Source of the DNA: Albula goreensis
Taxonomy: Eukaryota; Chordata; Actinopteri; Albuliformes; Albulidae
NCBI GenBank assembly: GCA_022829145.1
Contig: CM040746.1
Location: 1,520,731 to 1,584,730 of the forward strand
DNA length: 64,000 bases
Direction: 5' to 3'
The notes under the pieces were generated by a model, which was not told where the DNA came from, did no database searches, and saw only the letters and a list, made by a program, of their open reading frames with translations. Below are positions 46,051 to 57,745 of this stretch, piece by piece. The translations under genes and the position numbers were made by a program. Each line of letters opens with the position of its first letter. Position 1 is the first letter of the stretch.

Positions 46051-46349
46051 CTTTATCTGTGAGATTATGGATTATTTTATATCCCAAAGTTTGTAAAATG
46101 ATGACAATACTGTCATTTTGTGTTCTTCTGTGGTTTGATGTCATTTATTGAAAGGTAAATGCTGCTAATATGATTGTAAAAATGTTTAGTCATGGCATGA
46201 CGCGGCCAAAGAGACCCTTTTGGTGTTGAAGTCCAGAGCTGATGCAGTCTTGGATGGTCTCTGGACTGAAGGAAAATGATGAGCTAATATTTTCTGAATG
46301 GCCCATTTTTGTCAAAAGAATTCTTGTTTTTTTATATTTTTGAAAAAAA
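46051..46349. other. Presumed intronic sequence, no feature seen
   Basis: Nothing was recognised. Confidence 0.5.
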
Positions 46350-46375
46350 TCTGTGTGTGTGTTTTTGTGTTTGGC

Positions 46376-46430
<55 letters not shown>
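46350..46430 (+). repeat. TG tract followed by (GA)n
   Basis: An imperfect TG tract is followed by a pure GA run of about 38 bases (46393-46430). Confidence 0.93.
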
Positions 46431-46433
<3 letters not shown>

Positions 46434-46875
46434 CTGTGTTTGGCTGTATAGGAGTGTATGGGAATGATTGTGTTTTGTAGTGAGTGTGTGGCTGTGTCTT
46501 GCAGTATGTGTGTGTGTGTGAGACTGTGTTTAGCAGTGTGGTTTAGTGTGCGTGAGACTGTGTTTAGCAGTGTGGCGTAGTGTGTGTGAGACTGTGTTTA
46601 GCAGTGTGGTTTAGTGTGTGTGGGACTGTGTTTAGCAGTGTGGTTTAGTGTGTGTGAGACTGTGTTTAGCAGTGTGGTTTAGTGTGCGTGAGACTGTGTT
46701 TAGCAGTGTGGTTTAGTGTGCGTGAGACTGTGTTTAGCAGTGTGGTTTAGTGTGACTGTGTTTAGCAGTGTGGGTGAGACTGTGTTTAGCAGTGTGGTTT
46801 AGTGTGTGTGAGACTGTGTTTAGCAGTGTGGTTTAGTGTGTATGAGACTGTGTTTAGCAGTGTGGTTTAGTGTGC
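46431..46875 (+). repeat. 34-bp minisatellite, about 11 good copies
   Basis: The unit is 'gactgtgtttagcagtgtgg' then 'tttagtgtgcgtga' (variants tgtgtga, tatgaga). Copies from 46522 to 46860 are nearly identical, with one short copy at about 46753. 46431-46520 is a diverged leader with 'tgtgttt..gcagt' words. Confidence 0.95.
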
Positions 46876-47330
46876 ATGTGGCTGCTGTGTTTTGCCATGC
46901 TTTCTCTGCCGCATTGTTCAGCAGGGGGGTTTCACAGTGGCATGAGGAGGCCTCGCTATCGTCCCCTCCAGCCCGTGTTCTCTCCGTCTTATCACTCCTC
47001 TGCGCTTCCGCCGTGGGCTCTTTTGCGTGTTTTCGGCCTAACCTCAATTTATACGACAATAGCTCAGAACAAAAAGCTGCCACTTCCAGTGGAAAAGGGA
47101 ACTCGCGCTACGCCTAATTTGGGTCAGATTCCGGCAGCGTGTTTGACAAGCGGGGCCGGCATTAAGCGCTAACGTGGCACAGACAATCTGCCTCATGCTG
47201 CTGGCCTCCTTCCTGACACACAATTAACCAGCCGCCCCCTCGCCCTCACCCTCCAGCCCCCCGCCCGGAGCGCCAGAACAAAGGTGATCCCTGGGACTGT
47301 CCAGAGACATACGAGCTGCTTTGGGTGCTC
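46876..47330. other. Presumed intronic sequence, no feature seen
   Basis: A moderately GC-rich interval with frames on both strands (up to 100 codons) and no recognisable domain. Confidence 0.45.
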
Positions 47331-47810
47331 TCTCTCTCTCTCTCTCTCTCATTGTTTTCCATCTCTCTCTTTCATTCCTTCCCGCTATTTGTAGTCCCAG
47401 GCTATTGGTGTAATATCACAGGAGAAAGATGACTGAGAGCTGATTTCTGTGTGAAGCAATGGAATAGAATGCAGTAGGATACTTAGTGCAGTAGATGGGC
47501 AGGTTTTGCTCTTGTTTGTCTACTGAAGGTCAGGATACGGAGCATGCATGCAGATGCACACGTTTATACGGACTTACTTGCAGGCACAAGCTTGTATGCA
47601 CATACTCACTGACTCACACACTAACACACTCATGCATGTACATATGCACACATGCACATACACACACATACACACACACACTTTCTCTCAAATGCACTTG
47701 TAAATCCACCCCAGGAGATTTACACACTCATACACATGCAAAAACGACAAATGCACATACACACGCACACATAAACATGTGCATCCAAGAACTGTTTCAT
47801 CTGTCATCGT
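47331..47810. repeat. Short CT tract and cryptic CA-rich sequence
   Basis: (CT)n lies at 47331-47350. From 47585 to 47775 CA, CACA and TGCA words are heavily over-represented without a fixed unit. Confidence 0.75.
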
Positions 47811-48819
47811 CTTAAGGATTATCTTTAATGCACAACACAACTGTTAACATTTTTTTTTGTTCTTCCTGCAAAGCTGTAGTTAATACTGGTATCAAGTAAA
47901 TCTCATTTGAAGGTGTGTTAAATTAGATTAGATTATGTGCTGCATGCAGAACAATTCATTATTCTTCTATTGTAGGAAATGAACCTTGGGTGTGAGGTTT
48001 TGTCTTTACTCCATAAAACCTCTCAGTCTGGTCTATCATCCCCCACACCTCCCCCTTTGCTATCTGCATCTCCTAAGGACATTCTTTCTCTTTTTAATAC
48101 TTTCTTCTCTTCATTTTTCCAATTTCTCCAGTGTGTGGGCAAATATTTGACTGTGATATCAAAGAGCTTATAAATCCTCTGACAAATCAGATATTTAACT
48201 AGAGACACATGTCTTCTGACTGTGTACCATCTAATTAAGTGATATATTTAGATGTAGTTTTGCTGAGGAGTTTTGTGTGTTCTTTTTAAAACGATTATTT
48301 ATTGATGAATTTTCTTTGTTGTTGTTTGATCTGAATCGATTTTACATACAGGATGTGTATGTAGTCTATTTAATGTGATCTACTTGAAGGAAGAGTTATA
48401 TTTCAAAAATCAAAGTCACTTGTCACATGACCTAGTCTGCTCTATTTCAGTAGGTGTTTTATTTATTCATTATTGATTGTTTTTTGTCAATAATAATTCT
48501 GGAATTTTAATGCATTTCCTCTAATGAGTTCAGAATTATGGGTATTTTCTCCAGGGTCTTCATTGGCCTAAGTGAATCTAGAGCTCAGCCAATCAGAAAT
48601 GTTTCTGCTTCAAAGGTCAACATCCCGCAGGGCTGGCTGTCAGTCAAAGATGTCACTATGTTTGAGTGAGATTTAATGACCCTCTGTATTGATCAGGCTA
48701 CCCAGTCGCTCCCTATTTCGAGTGAAGGACGACTCTCTGTATGGTATTCATTCACTTTCTCATTCTGAGATGGACAGTGACTAAAAAAGGCATGGGAAAT
48801 ACCCTTGTTGAAATAGGGG
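47811..48819. other. Presumed intronic sequence, no feature seen
   Basis: AT-rich; nothing was recognised. Confidence 0.5.
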
Positions 48820-49155
48820 GCTAATTGTGGTTGTGGTCATGTGTTGGTTTTTGAATTTTGTTTGTGGGGTTTGTACTGGTTTTTGGATTGTTCTGTGGGT
48901 GTTAGTTTTTTGGGTTTCATGCGGGTTTCACGTTGGTTTTGTGTGTGGGTGTCATGTTAGTTTTTTAAGGGGTTTTGCGTTTGATATTTGATGGTTGTTT
49001 TTGGGTATTTTGTATGGTGTTTGGAGCGCTCTTTGGTGGTAGTGTTAGGTTTTTATGTACGGGTTTGTTGGTGGTATTTGGGCTTTGTGTGTGGTTTGGT
49101 GGTGGATCTTGGGTTCTGCGTGAATTGTTGTTGGGTTTTTTTGTGTGTGTTGCAG
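48820..49155 (+). repeat. Strand-asymmetric GT-rich low-complexity tract
   Basis: The plus strand is nearly all G and T (words such as 'tttttggattgttctgtggg' and 'ggtggtatttgggctttgtg') with few C or A, and no fixed period. It stops near 49155, about 140 bases before the transposase-like pseudogene. The 107-codon minus-strand frame here is Pro/Asn/Thr-rich and is an artefact of the skew. Confidence 0.75.
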
Positions 49156-49295
49156 ACATAGACCGATTACCGCATGGGCAAAGCGGTTGATTTTGAAAAT
49201 GTAGTATATGATTATTAAATCGTTTGAATGTTTTGTAAATCAGCCGATTAAATAACATAATGTCGTAATGACGTAGGCTACAGGTCAAACATCAA

Positions 49296-50384
49296 ATGCG
49301 TGGAGTCTGCCAGTCTCTTTATAATTTTGTCTCAGCCTCCACACATCCATGGGGCAGAATATTTGGAGATTTCTGCATTGACCTGACTATTATATCCCTC
49401 TCTACTACATGCTGGAGCTGCCGTGCAGAGTCTGTGAAAGAACTATGGCGAAATCACCAAAAGATAGACAGTGCACTCAGAACATTTTCAATGGATAGCA
49501 CAGAAAAAAAGTGAAACGTAGTCTGAATCTGCAGTGCTCTGCGCTAAATTGGAAATGTTGGAGATGGCATTCATGGCTAAAATTTGGAACACCACTTTAT
49601 ATTTTTCAAGCCACTAGCTCTATTTTGCAGCGTATCGATGTACACCTCGATGTGGTTCTCAGAGCGCTTTAGTCATTGTGTGACTTCGCGGCTGTACAAA
49701 GCAATCTTTTTTGAGGGGGACGCAGTCGACATACCTTGCGTTAACAAGACGTACAGACAGGCTGGCTTCAGGAACAAAAGCGCGAGGTATTTGCCGATGA
49801 GAATGCAGAGAGTGATGTTGATTTTGATGGAAGACGTGATTTCGAAGTCAATACGTTCCTTGGTGCCATTGACAAGCTCATTCAGAGCCTCAAACAACAC
49901 TTGGAGGCATACAAGCATCTGTGTAGTTTTTTTGGAGTCCTTTTTGATTTACACGCCAAGTCCAATGATTTAATCGTTGAGAGGGCAAACACACTGGTAA
50001 CCATGTATCCACCTGACTTAAATGGCAGTTTAGGTGATGAACTAATTCAATTCAAATTTTTGGTAAGCTAGGATGTGACAAAAGCCCAAAAGGGCTGCTC
50101 AGAGTAACTTTAGAGCATGTCCTGCAATCTGTCTTCCACAATGTGTTTGCGGCTTTACAGCTATCTCTCATACTACCTGTTAGCGACAGCGAGGGGAACG
50201 TACTTTCTCGCTTCTATCCAGAATTAAAAACCAGCTAAGAACGAGAATGACACAAAGACGCCTCGATGGTCTGCCACTCATGGCCATTGAGAACGGACTG
50301 ACCAGTCAACTCGACTCTGACGACATTGTGGATGCTTTTGCAAGAGGTGCACCATTGTTTGCTTTTGTGTCTACTCAGCGCTAG
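49296..50384 (+). pseudogene. Broken hAT-type transposase (ZMYM1-like), C-terminal half
   Basis: Fragments in all three plus frames line up in the order of a ZMYM1-like hAT transposase. 49296-49511 contains SLSTTCWSCRAESVKELW, the family's 'LS-TRW-CR-EAVK' region. 49528-49615, 49625-49670 and 49702-49756 hold the helical middle. 49757-50071 is a 105-codon open stretch. 50110-50201 has an 'ALQLSLILPVSDSEGN' block. 50202-50384 is the C-terminal dimerisation segment, with LDGLPLMAIENGLTSQL, ending at TAG. At least five frameshifts and several stops inactivate it, and the N-terminal zinc-finger half is missing. It is a transposon relic, or a decayed domesticated gene copy, inside the presumed intron. 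Confidence 0.8.
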
Positions 50385-51111
50385 TTTATGTGTCACTTTG
50401 TTCGGGCTTTCCGTTTGAACGTTTAACCTTTGTTTATTTGAAGGGTGGGGGGGGGGTTGCCTTTTGAGATTTCGTGCTCAGGGGTCCATTTTGTCGTAAT
50501 CGGTCCAAGGTTGCGGATGGAATGTTTGTAAACTGGAGGTTGGTGAGGGCAGTCCTGCAGACGCCTCCATCCAAGAGCACAGCCTCACTAAAGACACGGC
50601 TGTAGAAATGGATTAAATTAGGAAAGTGAGGCTTACTGAGACTCACTGCAGATTCCGGGGTACGTTTAGTGGAATAAGTGCAGAGAGGAAAATGTAGCGT
50701 TTTATTTGTATGGACACCAGCTGCAGACTCCCCACAAGTCTTTTCATCTCACCTCGGTTATATGGACGCCTGTGTCAGCCTCAAGACACACCTCTACCAA
50801 AGCACTTCACAGAAGCGCGCTGTTTTTCTTGGCCAAACTAAGAGTTCATCTCTCATTTGCAGGGATGACCTGGGGAATCAAAGTGGGTTGAGTTTATAAG
50901 GGACAGTGTAGACACTCAGATATCAGAGAGCCAGTTTTGTGAGAACTTCACAAGGACCCCAGGGCTAACACCCTTATTCCTCTAAACGGTTCCATTGGGA
51001 CTTTGGTGACCATAGAGAGTTACTGTGCTAGAGGACTGGTTTTGATTGGGTCCAGAGGATAGGAAGCTCCCTTCTGGCCAACCCACACCCAACCAAATAA
51101 AATCATCCCAG
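50385..51111. other. Presumed intronic sequence, no feature seen
   Basis: A G-run lies at 50444-50457. No terminal inverted repeat of the upstream hAT relic could be identified. Nothing else was recognised. Confidence 0.45.
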
Positions 51112-51284
51112 CTTAACTTCAGCAGTTTGACATGAGAAGTGTACAGGGTAGTATTGCTGCTTAGCTTCAGCAGTTTGACATGAGAAGTGTACAGGGTAGT
51201 ATTGCTGCTTAGCTTCAGCAGTTTGACATGAGAAGTGTACAGGGTAGTATTGCTGCTTAGCTTCAGCAGTTTGACATGAAGGCA
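51112..51284 (+). repeat. 48-bp minisatellite C, 3.6 copies
   Basis: The unit is 'cttagcttcagcagtttgac' then 'atgagaagtgtacagggtag' then 'tattgctg'. Three full copies are virtually identical, and a partial fourth is interrupted after 'gacatga'. The unit has no similarity to the 48-bp units A and B, yet has the same length. Confidence 0.96.
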
Positions 51285-51797
51285 GGGTGGTATGTCTGCC
51301 TGTCATTAACATGAATCAATGTCTCATTAACATGAGTAAATGAAAAATTAAACGTAAACATGTTTTTTTTTAAACTTCTCCATACCAATATTAAAATTTT
51401 ACATGCCAAGTGAAATTACAATAATGATATGACTACAATGAACCATGATTCACACTGGCTGAATGCTAATGATATTTCTTCTCCGTCTTAATTCACAATA
51501 TATGTGACACCCCAAGCAAATTGGATTAAATGAGGAGCAGAGCCGCCCAGTGAGTGTTTTGCTGCCGAGCGTGCTCATTAGGCAGCCCACACGTAGGGGC
51601 TCTTTTTACCAGAGGCCGTAATGGCGTTCTGATGGCGTTCCATGATGCGGCTAGAATGGGCCTCCGCTATTTGTTCAGGGACTTCCAAATGACCGAAATA
51701 GGAAGCTTTGTATTAATTGGACCTTATTCCTGGACAATTACACTTTTGTTACAACGTTACACCGAGTTAAGTGATTTGAGTAATAATTCATTAGTCT
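51285..51797. other. Presumed intronic sequence
   Basis: 51560-51780 has mixed composition with TAAT words and could be conserved. The 191-codon frame that begins at 51554 runs mostly through the SINE that follows and is not a gene. Confidence 0.45.
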
Positions 51798-52005
51798 GCA
51801 TTTACATTTTAGGCAAAATTTGGACATTTTTTTCATTTTATATTTTAGTTTTAATTGTATTTAAACAGACATATGTGTTAAATGAAGCAATTCAGGTGAA
51901 GTGCCCGTGCTCAAGAGTACAGCCACAGTTCTCTTCCTGGGATTTGCACCTTATAATCACGGAGTTACAAGCCAGGGTTCCTAATGAACATGTCTTGTAC
52001 GACTA
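51798..52005 (-). mobile_element. tRNA-derived SINE, V-SINE-like, minus strand
   Basis: Read on the minus strand: head 'aaccctggcttgtaactccg' with B-box-like 'aaggtgcaaatccca', core 'actcttgagcacgggcactt' followed by 'cacctgaattgcttca', and tail 'gcctaaaatgtaaatg' (+ 51798-51816). This is the same head-core-tail order as the copy at 17719, with the core 'cttcacctgaattgcttca' better preserved here. Confidence 0.7.
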
Positions 52006-52340
52006 TCTGTCTAAAATATTCCTGGTTCCAGTTTCAAATTCACAGCCAACTCAAAGTCTATACATAAATCGAACTGAAAACCAAACTCACAATCTGCAGC
52101 ATCTATACATGACGTTTGCAATTACATAGTTCTGGAGGTCTGTCATACGTAACAGCAGTGCAATAGTACAGTTTCTGTTTAGTAATATACTGCAAAATGT
52201 GTGTCCAATTTTAAAGATTTAACCTCATTAGTCTAACAGTGTGTGGGAAACATTATGTCTTATCTTGGTTTGGCACCTTTTAAGAACATTTTTGTTCTCC
52301 AGAAAAGGTAGATGCAAAAAAACAAATGAGGCAATAAGAG
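52006..52340. other. Presumed intronic sequence, no feature seen
   Basis: Nothing was recognised. Confidence 0.5.
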
Positions 52341-52470
52341 AGAGAGAAAGAGAGGGATGGAAAACACTGAGCTGGATAAGGAGAAAGAGAGATTTAGAGA
52401 GGGAAGGAAAGATATGGAGAGATGGAGGATGTGGAAAGAAATAGAGAGTGAGAGGGAGAAATACAAAATA
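52341..52470 (+). repeat. Purine-rich (GAGA/GGA) tract
   Basis: The plus strand is mostly A and G over 130 bases. The spurious frames on both strands here follow from the low complexity. Confidence 0.75.
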
Positions 52471-52638
52471 AAAGGGAGCCATTTGCATATTTTTTTTTAT
52501 TTTTATTTTTTGTTTCCATTGTGTTGTGGGTGGGTCCTGGAATGGCCTTCAATAGAGAGAGCTCTGATTCGTAAGGAAACTGCCAAGAGAATTCCTGGTC
52601 TCCAGAGTGGCATATTGTGAACATTTGTGCTCAGTCTT

Positions 52639-52755
52639 GTGCCAGCATCGTGCCAGCATCATGCCAGCATCTAGCCAGCTGTGTCCCATCACATCTGCGC
52701 ACCACAACGTCTCTGAGAGAAGCGTTCTCCTCTTCCTCCTCCTCCTCCTGCTCGT
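52639..52755 (+). repeat. 10-bp tandem repeat and (CCT)n
   Basis: 'gtgccagcatc' recurs four times at 52639-52680 at 10-base spacing. A short CCT run follows at 52731-52750. Confidence 0.8.
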
Positions 52756-53142
52756 GTTCTTCCTCTCGTTCGTCTTCCTCAGAGTGTTACCCCGGCGTTA
52801 CCCCTCAAACCCGAAATCAGAGAGAGGGCACAGCCGCATTGGCTCTGTCCTTTGAGAGGGGTGTGCGCTCCACGTTTGGCCGGAGTGGATTTTGTTATTT
52901 TCGCTGAAGTCAGCAGCCAGTTCCCTCTCAGCTGCTCAACCGGCTCATCTGTGGCCTTTTTTTATTGTTATGATTCGCTCCAGAATGTGGTCAGTTATAG
53001 AGACATCTGCTCCCGGCTGTCTTTCTGTTTCTCTGTCTGTCCGTCTGACTCGAAATGGGAGTGGTTATTGTCACCGTGGATATACTGACTGCTGATCACG
53101 TTTTTGATGTTAAAGATCGGTATTTCTTTGTATGTGTATGAG
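52756..53142. other. Presumed intronic sequence, no feature seen
   Basis: Nothing was recognised. Confidence 0.5.
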
Positions 53143-53210
53143 AGTGTTGGCGTGTGTGTGTGAGTTTGCGCGAACATGCATGCTTCTCCCAGTGTGTGTG
53201 TTTGTTAATG

Positions 53211-53295
<85 letters not shown>
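53143..53295 (+). repeat. (TG)n microsatellite, pure for about 80 bases
   Basis: An imperfect TG leader is followed by an uninterrupted run at 53216-53295. Confidence 0.96.
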
Positions 53296-53296
<1 letters not shown>

Positions 53297-54440
53297 CTTG
53301 GACTCTTACACCATTTATCAGGAAGTTCCCCAAACTGCTGTTCCAGAAAGATACAGAGAGGTGGACCAGTGGTTTCGACTCTTTCATGGTGGGGAGTTTG
53401 GAGCTGCTCCCTTGTCGTTGTTTTGGTAATGGTTAATGGTGAACTTTGAGCTGTGTTGCCAGCTTTGCGCTAATGCCTAACGATCCCCTGTTTGAAATAA
53501 GAGCAATGCAACTTGGGATAAACATGTTCTCAGCGCCGATGATAGCATACAACCGTAGTCCGCATTCATTAGATAAGACTTGGTCATCATTTAGTACCTC
53601 TATGCAGGAAAGTGTACAGTGTTTAATTATTCAGATTTGTAATTTTAACCCTCTGCAAGGAATGAATCATAAATAAGTAAGAGAGTACATAAGTTAATAA
53701 ATAAATAAAATGATGGATTTCTTCATATTTCTCTCTAAAGTTTAGCGTGATATTTCGATAAGTCTGACTTTTATTCGGCTTCGGGATTATGCAAATGTTA
53801 ACATTTAGTGAGGTGTTTCCGAGGCCAAAGAACATCTGATGAGGAATGGCTTTCCTTTCGTCTTTTGTTTCTGGAGATTGATTTATTTTTTCCTCCTCAT
53901 AAAAATAAGACTGAATCCATAGAGAGTGCTGTGTCTGGGTTTCACCCTAAAGCCGCTTCTCCTCTGGAAAAATGTGCATTTAACGTGAGTCATGTTTCCC
54001 TTACTACCTCTCTCCTCTCTCTCTCTCTTTCTCTCTATTTGAAAAGGTTCTTTTAATGGTTTCCCCTATCGAGGTCATCATTGTTATTTTGATGAAAAAA
54101 GCGAAAACAAGCCAAACAAACAGAATAAATAAAATAGCACAGCGATAGTTGAATAAGGTAGATAAAGGTAAAATTAGATGTAATCGAAAATGTAATGGGT
54201 TTCTTAAGCGTCTGCCACCAACCAAACACTGGGGCAAGGGGCTGATGAAAGAGGAGGAGATGACGATAATTAGCCTGGCTCAGAGATTGGCTGATTATTT
54301 CACAACCCCCCCCCCCACCTTCCCAGACTCCACTGTGCTTGCTGTCTGCTGCTATCGTCTCATCTTTAATTTAAAAACACAGCTGTGATTGCTCTTGTTT
54401 TCCAGGCTCCCGATCCATTGATAGAGAGGTCAGGTACTGT
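53296..54440. other. Presumed intronic sequence
   Basis: A short CT run lies at 54010-54037 and a C-run near 54307. 54235-54300 (gatgacgataattagcctgg) has enhancer-like composition. No exon was recognised. Confidence 0.45.
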
Positions 54441-54640
54441 CTTAAAGCGTGTGTGTGAGTGAGTGTGTGTACGTGGGCGTGCATATGTTTGGAGGGGTTG
54501 AATTTCACAGCTGTGAGTGTTTATGTTTATTATGTTTACGCTTTTCTGTGTGTAGGTGCTTGTGTGTGTGTGTGTGTATGTGTGTGCATGTATACAAATC
54601 GTATGCATGTGTGAGTACATGTGTGTCTCTTTTAATTATC
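54441..54640 (+). repeat. Imperfect TG microsatellite
   Basis: TG-rich with 'tgagtgagtg' and 'tgtgcatg' interruptions. A-run at 54685-54699 downstream and (GA)n at 54887-54910. Confidence 0.85.
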
Positions 54641-55379
54641 ATTTTTCTCTCTCAGATTCACTGCCGCTAATCATATTTTCATTAAAAAAAAAAAAAAATG
54701 AAATACGCGTGATTGGGTAGAGCGAGCACATGTAGATGAAGCGATTGGATCACTGGAGAGAAGCCTGCCGCTACCTGCTTTCCCACAATGCACCATACCG
54801 CACATAGCGATCTGTCACTGATGCCTTCCTTGAGTGATTTAGCTGTAATTTTACAAGCTTTTGCCCAGTGAGCGTCCGGGCGGAGGAGAGAGAGAGAGAG
54901 AGAGAGGGAGAGAGGGAAAGAAGGCAGAAGGCAATATATTTAAAAGAAAGCTAAGGAAATCGATAGGATTTTCATTGCTGTCGCGTTTTCAGGCTTTGAA
55001 GAAGGGGCGGGTGTAGACGCGTGATGAAGGAGGTATTAAGCAGCCTGTCTCACTCCTGGGGGGCGTTGGGGGGTGGCGTAACCTTGGAAGCAGAACAGCG
55101 CCCTGCAGCTAACAAGTTCCTCCCAGAGCTCAGCTTCACCTCTGTGCATCTCTGTCCAGAGCAGTTTTGTTGGTGGCGGTTTTCTGCTGTTGCTCAGAGG
55201 GGGCGTTTGTGTATCCCTTACTGAACAGGGTAGGTCATGTTGTAATGGTTATGTATTTATTTCTTTACTTCCCTGTTTTTTGTTTTTTTTTCAGTTTAGT
55301 CTGTGGATTTGTTTCAATTTCCACTTGGGGTGACTCCTGTTCTTCCTTATTGTGTCTGTTTTGAGCCTCCCTGGAAGTG
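54641..55379. other. Presumed intronic sequence, no feature seen
   Basis: Contains the (GA)n at 54887-54910. Otherwise unremarkable. Confidence 0.45.
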
Positions 55380-55435
55380 TGAGTGTGCGTGTGTGTGTGT
55401 GTTTGTGTTGTACATGCCAGTGTGTATGTGTGTGT
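55380..55435 (+). repeat. Imperfect TG microsatellite
   Basis: TG-rich run with a few interruptions. Confidence 0.85.
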
Positions 55436-56069
55436 AATTAAACGAAGGGGGCGATCTGGTCAGACTTAACATTGATGTTGATGCATCGCTTCTCCTTATC
55501 GTGTCTGTATGAGAGTGTGTGCGCATGTTTGCGTGTGTGATTTTGTACTGGAATGCTACATGTTACGCAACATGGCAGATTCGACCAATCGCTATCCCAC
55601 GAGGCCCTGTGTCCCAGTCCTAAACGCAGCAGAGCAAGATGCCAATCATTAAAGGTCACAACCTTTCGTGGAGACATCCCGACCTCCCCTGCCCCCCCCA
55701 TCCCCGCAGACGGTCGAACTAGCGCGATGGCTTATCAGTTGCCTCTGGGGCTGGTGTTGAAAGGCGGGAGCCGAACAACATACAATTACCTCAATCTGCT
55801 TAGGAGCAGTGGGTTGCGGTTCGCAAGGCACCCCCCCATCCCCCCATCCCCTACCTTCCAACACAAAGCGACACAAAAGGCCCAGTCGATGCGGAGATAA
55901 ACACATCCCCACCAGCAATGTGTAGGAGGGAAGGGTCAAACCCATTGGCTTCCGTCTCACCTGAGTTCCTTCAGTAGGCAACAATACCACATATACTTCT
56001 ATCCAGAGAGGCTTGCATTTGCAAACGTACATTATTACATACTTTTTTATACATTATTGCTCATTTTTA
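55436..56069. other. Presumed intronic sequence, no feature seen
   Basis: Overlapping frames on both strands (115 and 127 codons) are C/G-run rich and show no domain. Confidence 0.45.
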
Positions 56070-56275
56070 CAGCTAAATTCGATCCAGAATTGCCAATGGT
56101 AATTCCCTAACACACCTAGCCCCCTGCTAGTCTACTACTCACATTGGCAATTTTTCAGCTAAATTCCGTCCAGAATTACTAATGGTACAATGGCTGTCTT
56201 AACTAGGATTCAAACTCCAAACCTCTGAGTTACAAGTACAGCCCTCTAGCCAGTAGACATTACACATTATACAAC
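56070..56275 (-). mobile_element. tRNA-headed SINE with a duplicated, non-standard body, minus strand
   Basis: On the minus strand, 'taatgtctactggctagagg' then 'gctgtacttgtaactcagag' and 'gtttgaatcct' (B-box-like) form a tRNA-like head at 56272-56203. The body lacks the usual core seen in the other SINEs here. Instead a block around 'cagctaaattc.gtccagaatt..aatggta' occurs twice, at 56070-56101 and 56156-56187 (plus coordinates), with 'taacacacctagcc' between. That last module recurs at 58226-58273. Confidence 0.55.
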
Positions 56276-56420
56276 ACTGCGGGATCCAGCTGCATTAGCG
56301 CAATCTGCTAAAGCTACAGCAAGTTAATCACTCTTACTGCAGGATCCCGGTTACATTAGCATGCTTGCTAACCCTCAAGCCTTTTAGCGACATTAGCATA
56401 CTTCCCTGCCCCTAAATGCT
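56276..56420 (+). repeat. Degenerate duplication, about 64-bp unit
   Basis: 'gcgggatccagctgcattag' (56279) is echoed by 'gcaggatcccggttacatta' (56340), each followed by 'gc...tgctaa'. 'cattagcat' words recur. It may belong to the same composite repeat as the neighbouring SINE. Confidence 0.5.
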
Positions 56421-57579
56421 GGTCCATATCTGGCAAATGCTGAGCAGGCCATTCAGCCAAACTACACTCAACATTCACTTATAGTCTACAGAGTAACCAG
56501 TACTACATCAGGCTTGGAACTGAACACTCCAAGGGTTTCTGCCTCTACTACATGACCTAGCAACCTGCTCTAAGAATTGGCTACTGTTGGTGCGAAATAA
56601 CTCTGAAATGTTTGCAGACTGAATGTTCCACAGTGGGCGGGTCTACAGTGTATGAATTTTCGCAGCATTCAAGAGAACAGGCATGGGTCAATCAGAGTAG
56701 ACTAAGGGGATGTTTAACTTGTGTTTTTAAATTCAGAAAAGGGTTTAACAATGTGAACTAAAAAACGGTTGTGTTCAGTCAGTGGAACAAGGCGGCATAG
56801 ATCGGAATGAGATAAAGTGTAAACTTTGTGGTGAATTTAGGAGGCTTTATTTTAGATACAAAGACATGACAATGCTTTGAATAGGTTGCTAAGTCTAGTA
56901 ATAAATGCAGAGATCCATGGAGTGTTCATGTCAAGGGTTTATATGGTGCGAAATACTCTGAAGACTTGGTGCATGGTGAGCTTCACCGAGGTGAAAGTCC
57001 TGCTCTTGCCGTTATGTATCCTTACGTCCGTATGTTGCAGAAGAGCCGCCGTGGCCGTAAGGATGAGGGCTGCCGTATCTGCGGAGCACTAGCGGACGGC
57101 CCTTACCCACAAATACAAACGCCAATCAAGGGGAGAACGAACCTCAGTGACCCCAACGAGGTCAACATGAGCCGCGCACGGAAATCAGTTTCTGTCACTC
57201 CTTCCTGAAGCAGTACCCGATGCACCGCGGGTCGGCTGAAGAAAGCATACCGCACACATTAATTAGTGAGAAATCCTCAGTAAACACATGAAAGTGAGAA
57301 ATGTATATGATCATAAAATGCAGTACATGAAATACATCCAAGCTCAGCAAAAAAACAGGAAAAAAAGGGTTCTTTAAACAGCATATCAAAGAGCCGAGCT
57401 GCAGCTTTTTTCGCTAACGGACTCGCTTATTAGTGCATTTCGTACAGACACCGAGACCCTCCATATGCCTGTTTATAGGACTCGTCTTTCAAAAGCGGTT
57501 CGCAGCAATGTTTATATCATTTTAAAGACTTCACCCATGCAGGTTTTAAAGGGCACAGACAAGTCTGACAATGTTTTTC
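56421..57579. other. Presumed intronic sequence, no feature seen
   Basis: The 80-codon frame at 56966-57208 is rich in Arg/Lys and covers a CpG-containing stretch, but I recognise no family. Nothing else was seen. Confidence 0.45.
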
Positions 57580-57745
57580 TGTCCAGCAGGGGCCCAGAAT
57601 GTAGCCTGGCAGGCTCGATTAAATAGGAACAATGGGGCCATAATTTGTGCTACAAGAACATCGGCTTATCTGTAGAAATAAAAGGAAGAATTGCTTTATA
57701 TTAATTGTTTCCAGTTACATTTGACCTATTTTAACACACTGCAAT
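57580..57745. promoter_or_regulatory. Candidate conserved non-coding element
   Basis: Even composition with a Sox-like 'ggaacaatgg', 'ccataatttgtgc', 'tatattaattgtttcc' and no repeat. It resembles developmental enhancers; not tested by alignment. Confidence 0.3.

Noticed and set aside
51554..52129. 191-codon plus-strand frame
   Set aside because: About 210 of its 576 bases are a SINE in minus orientation. The rest is AT-rich with no domain.
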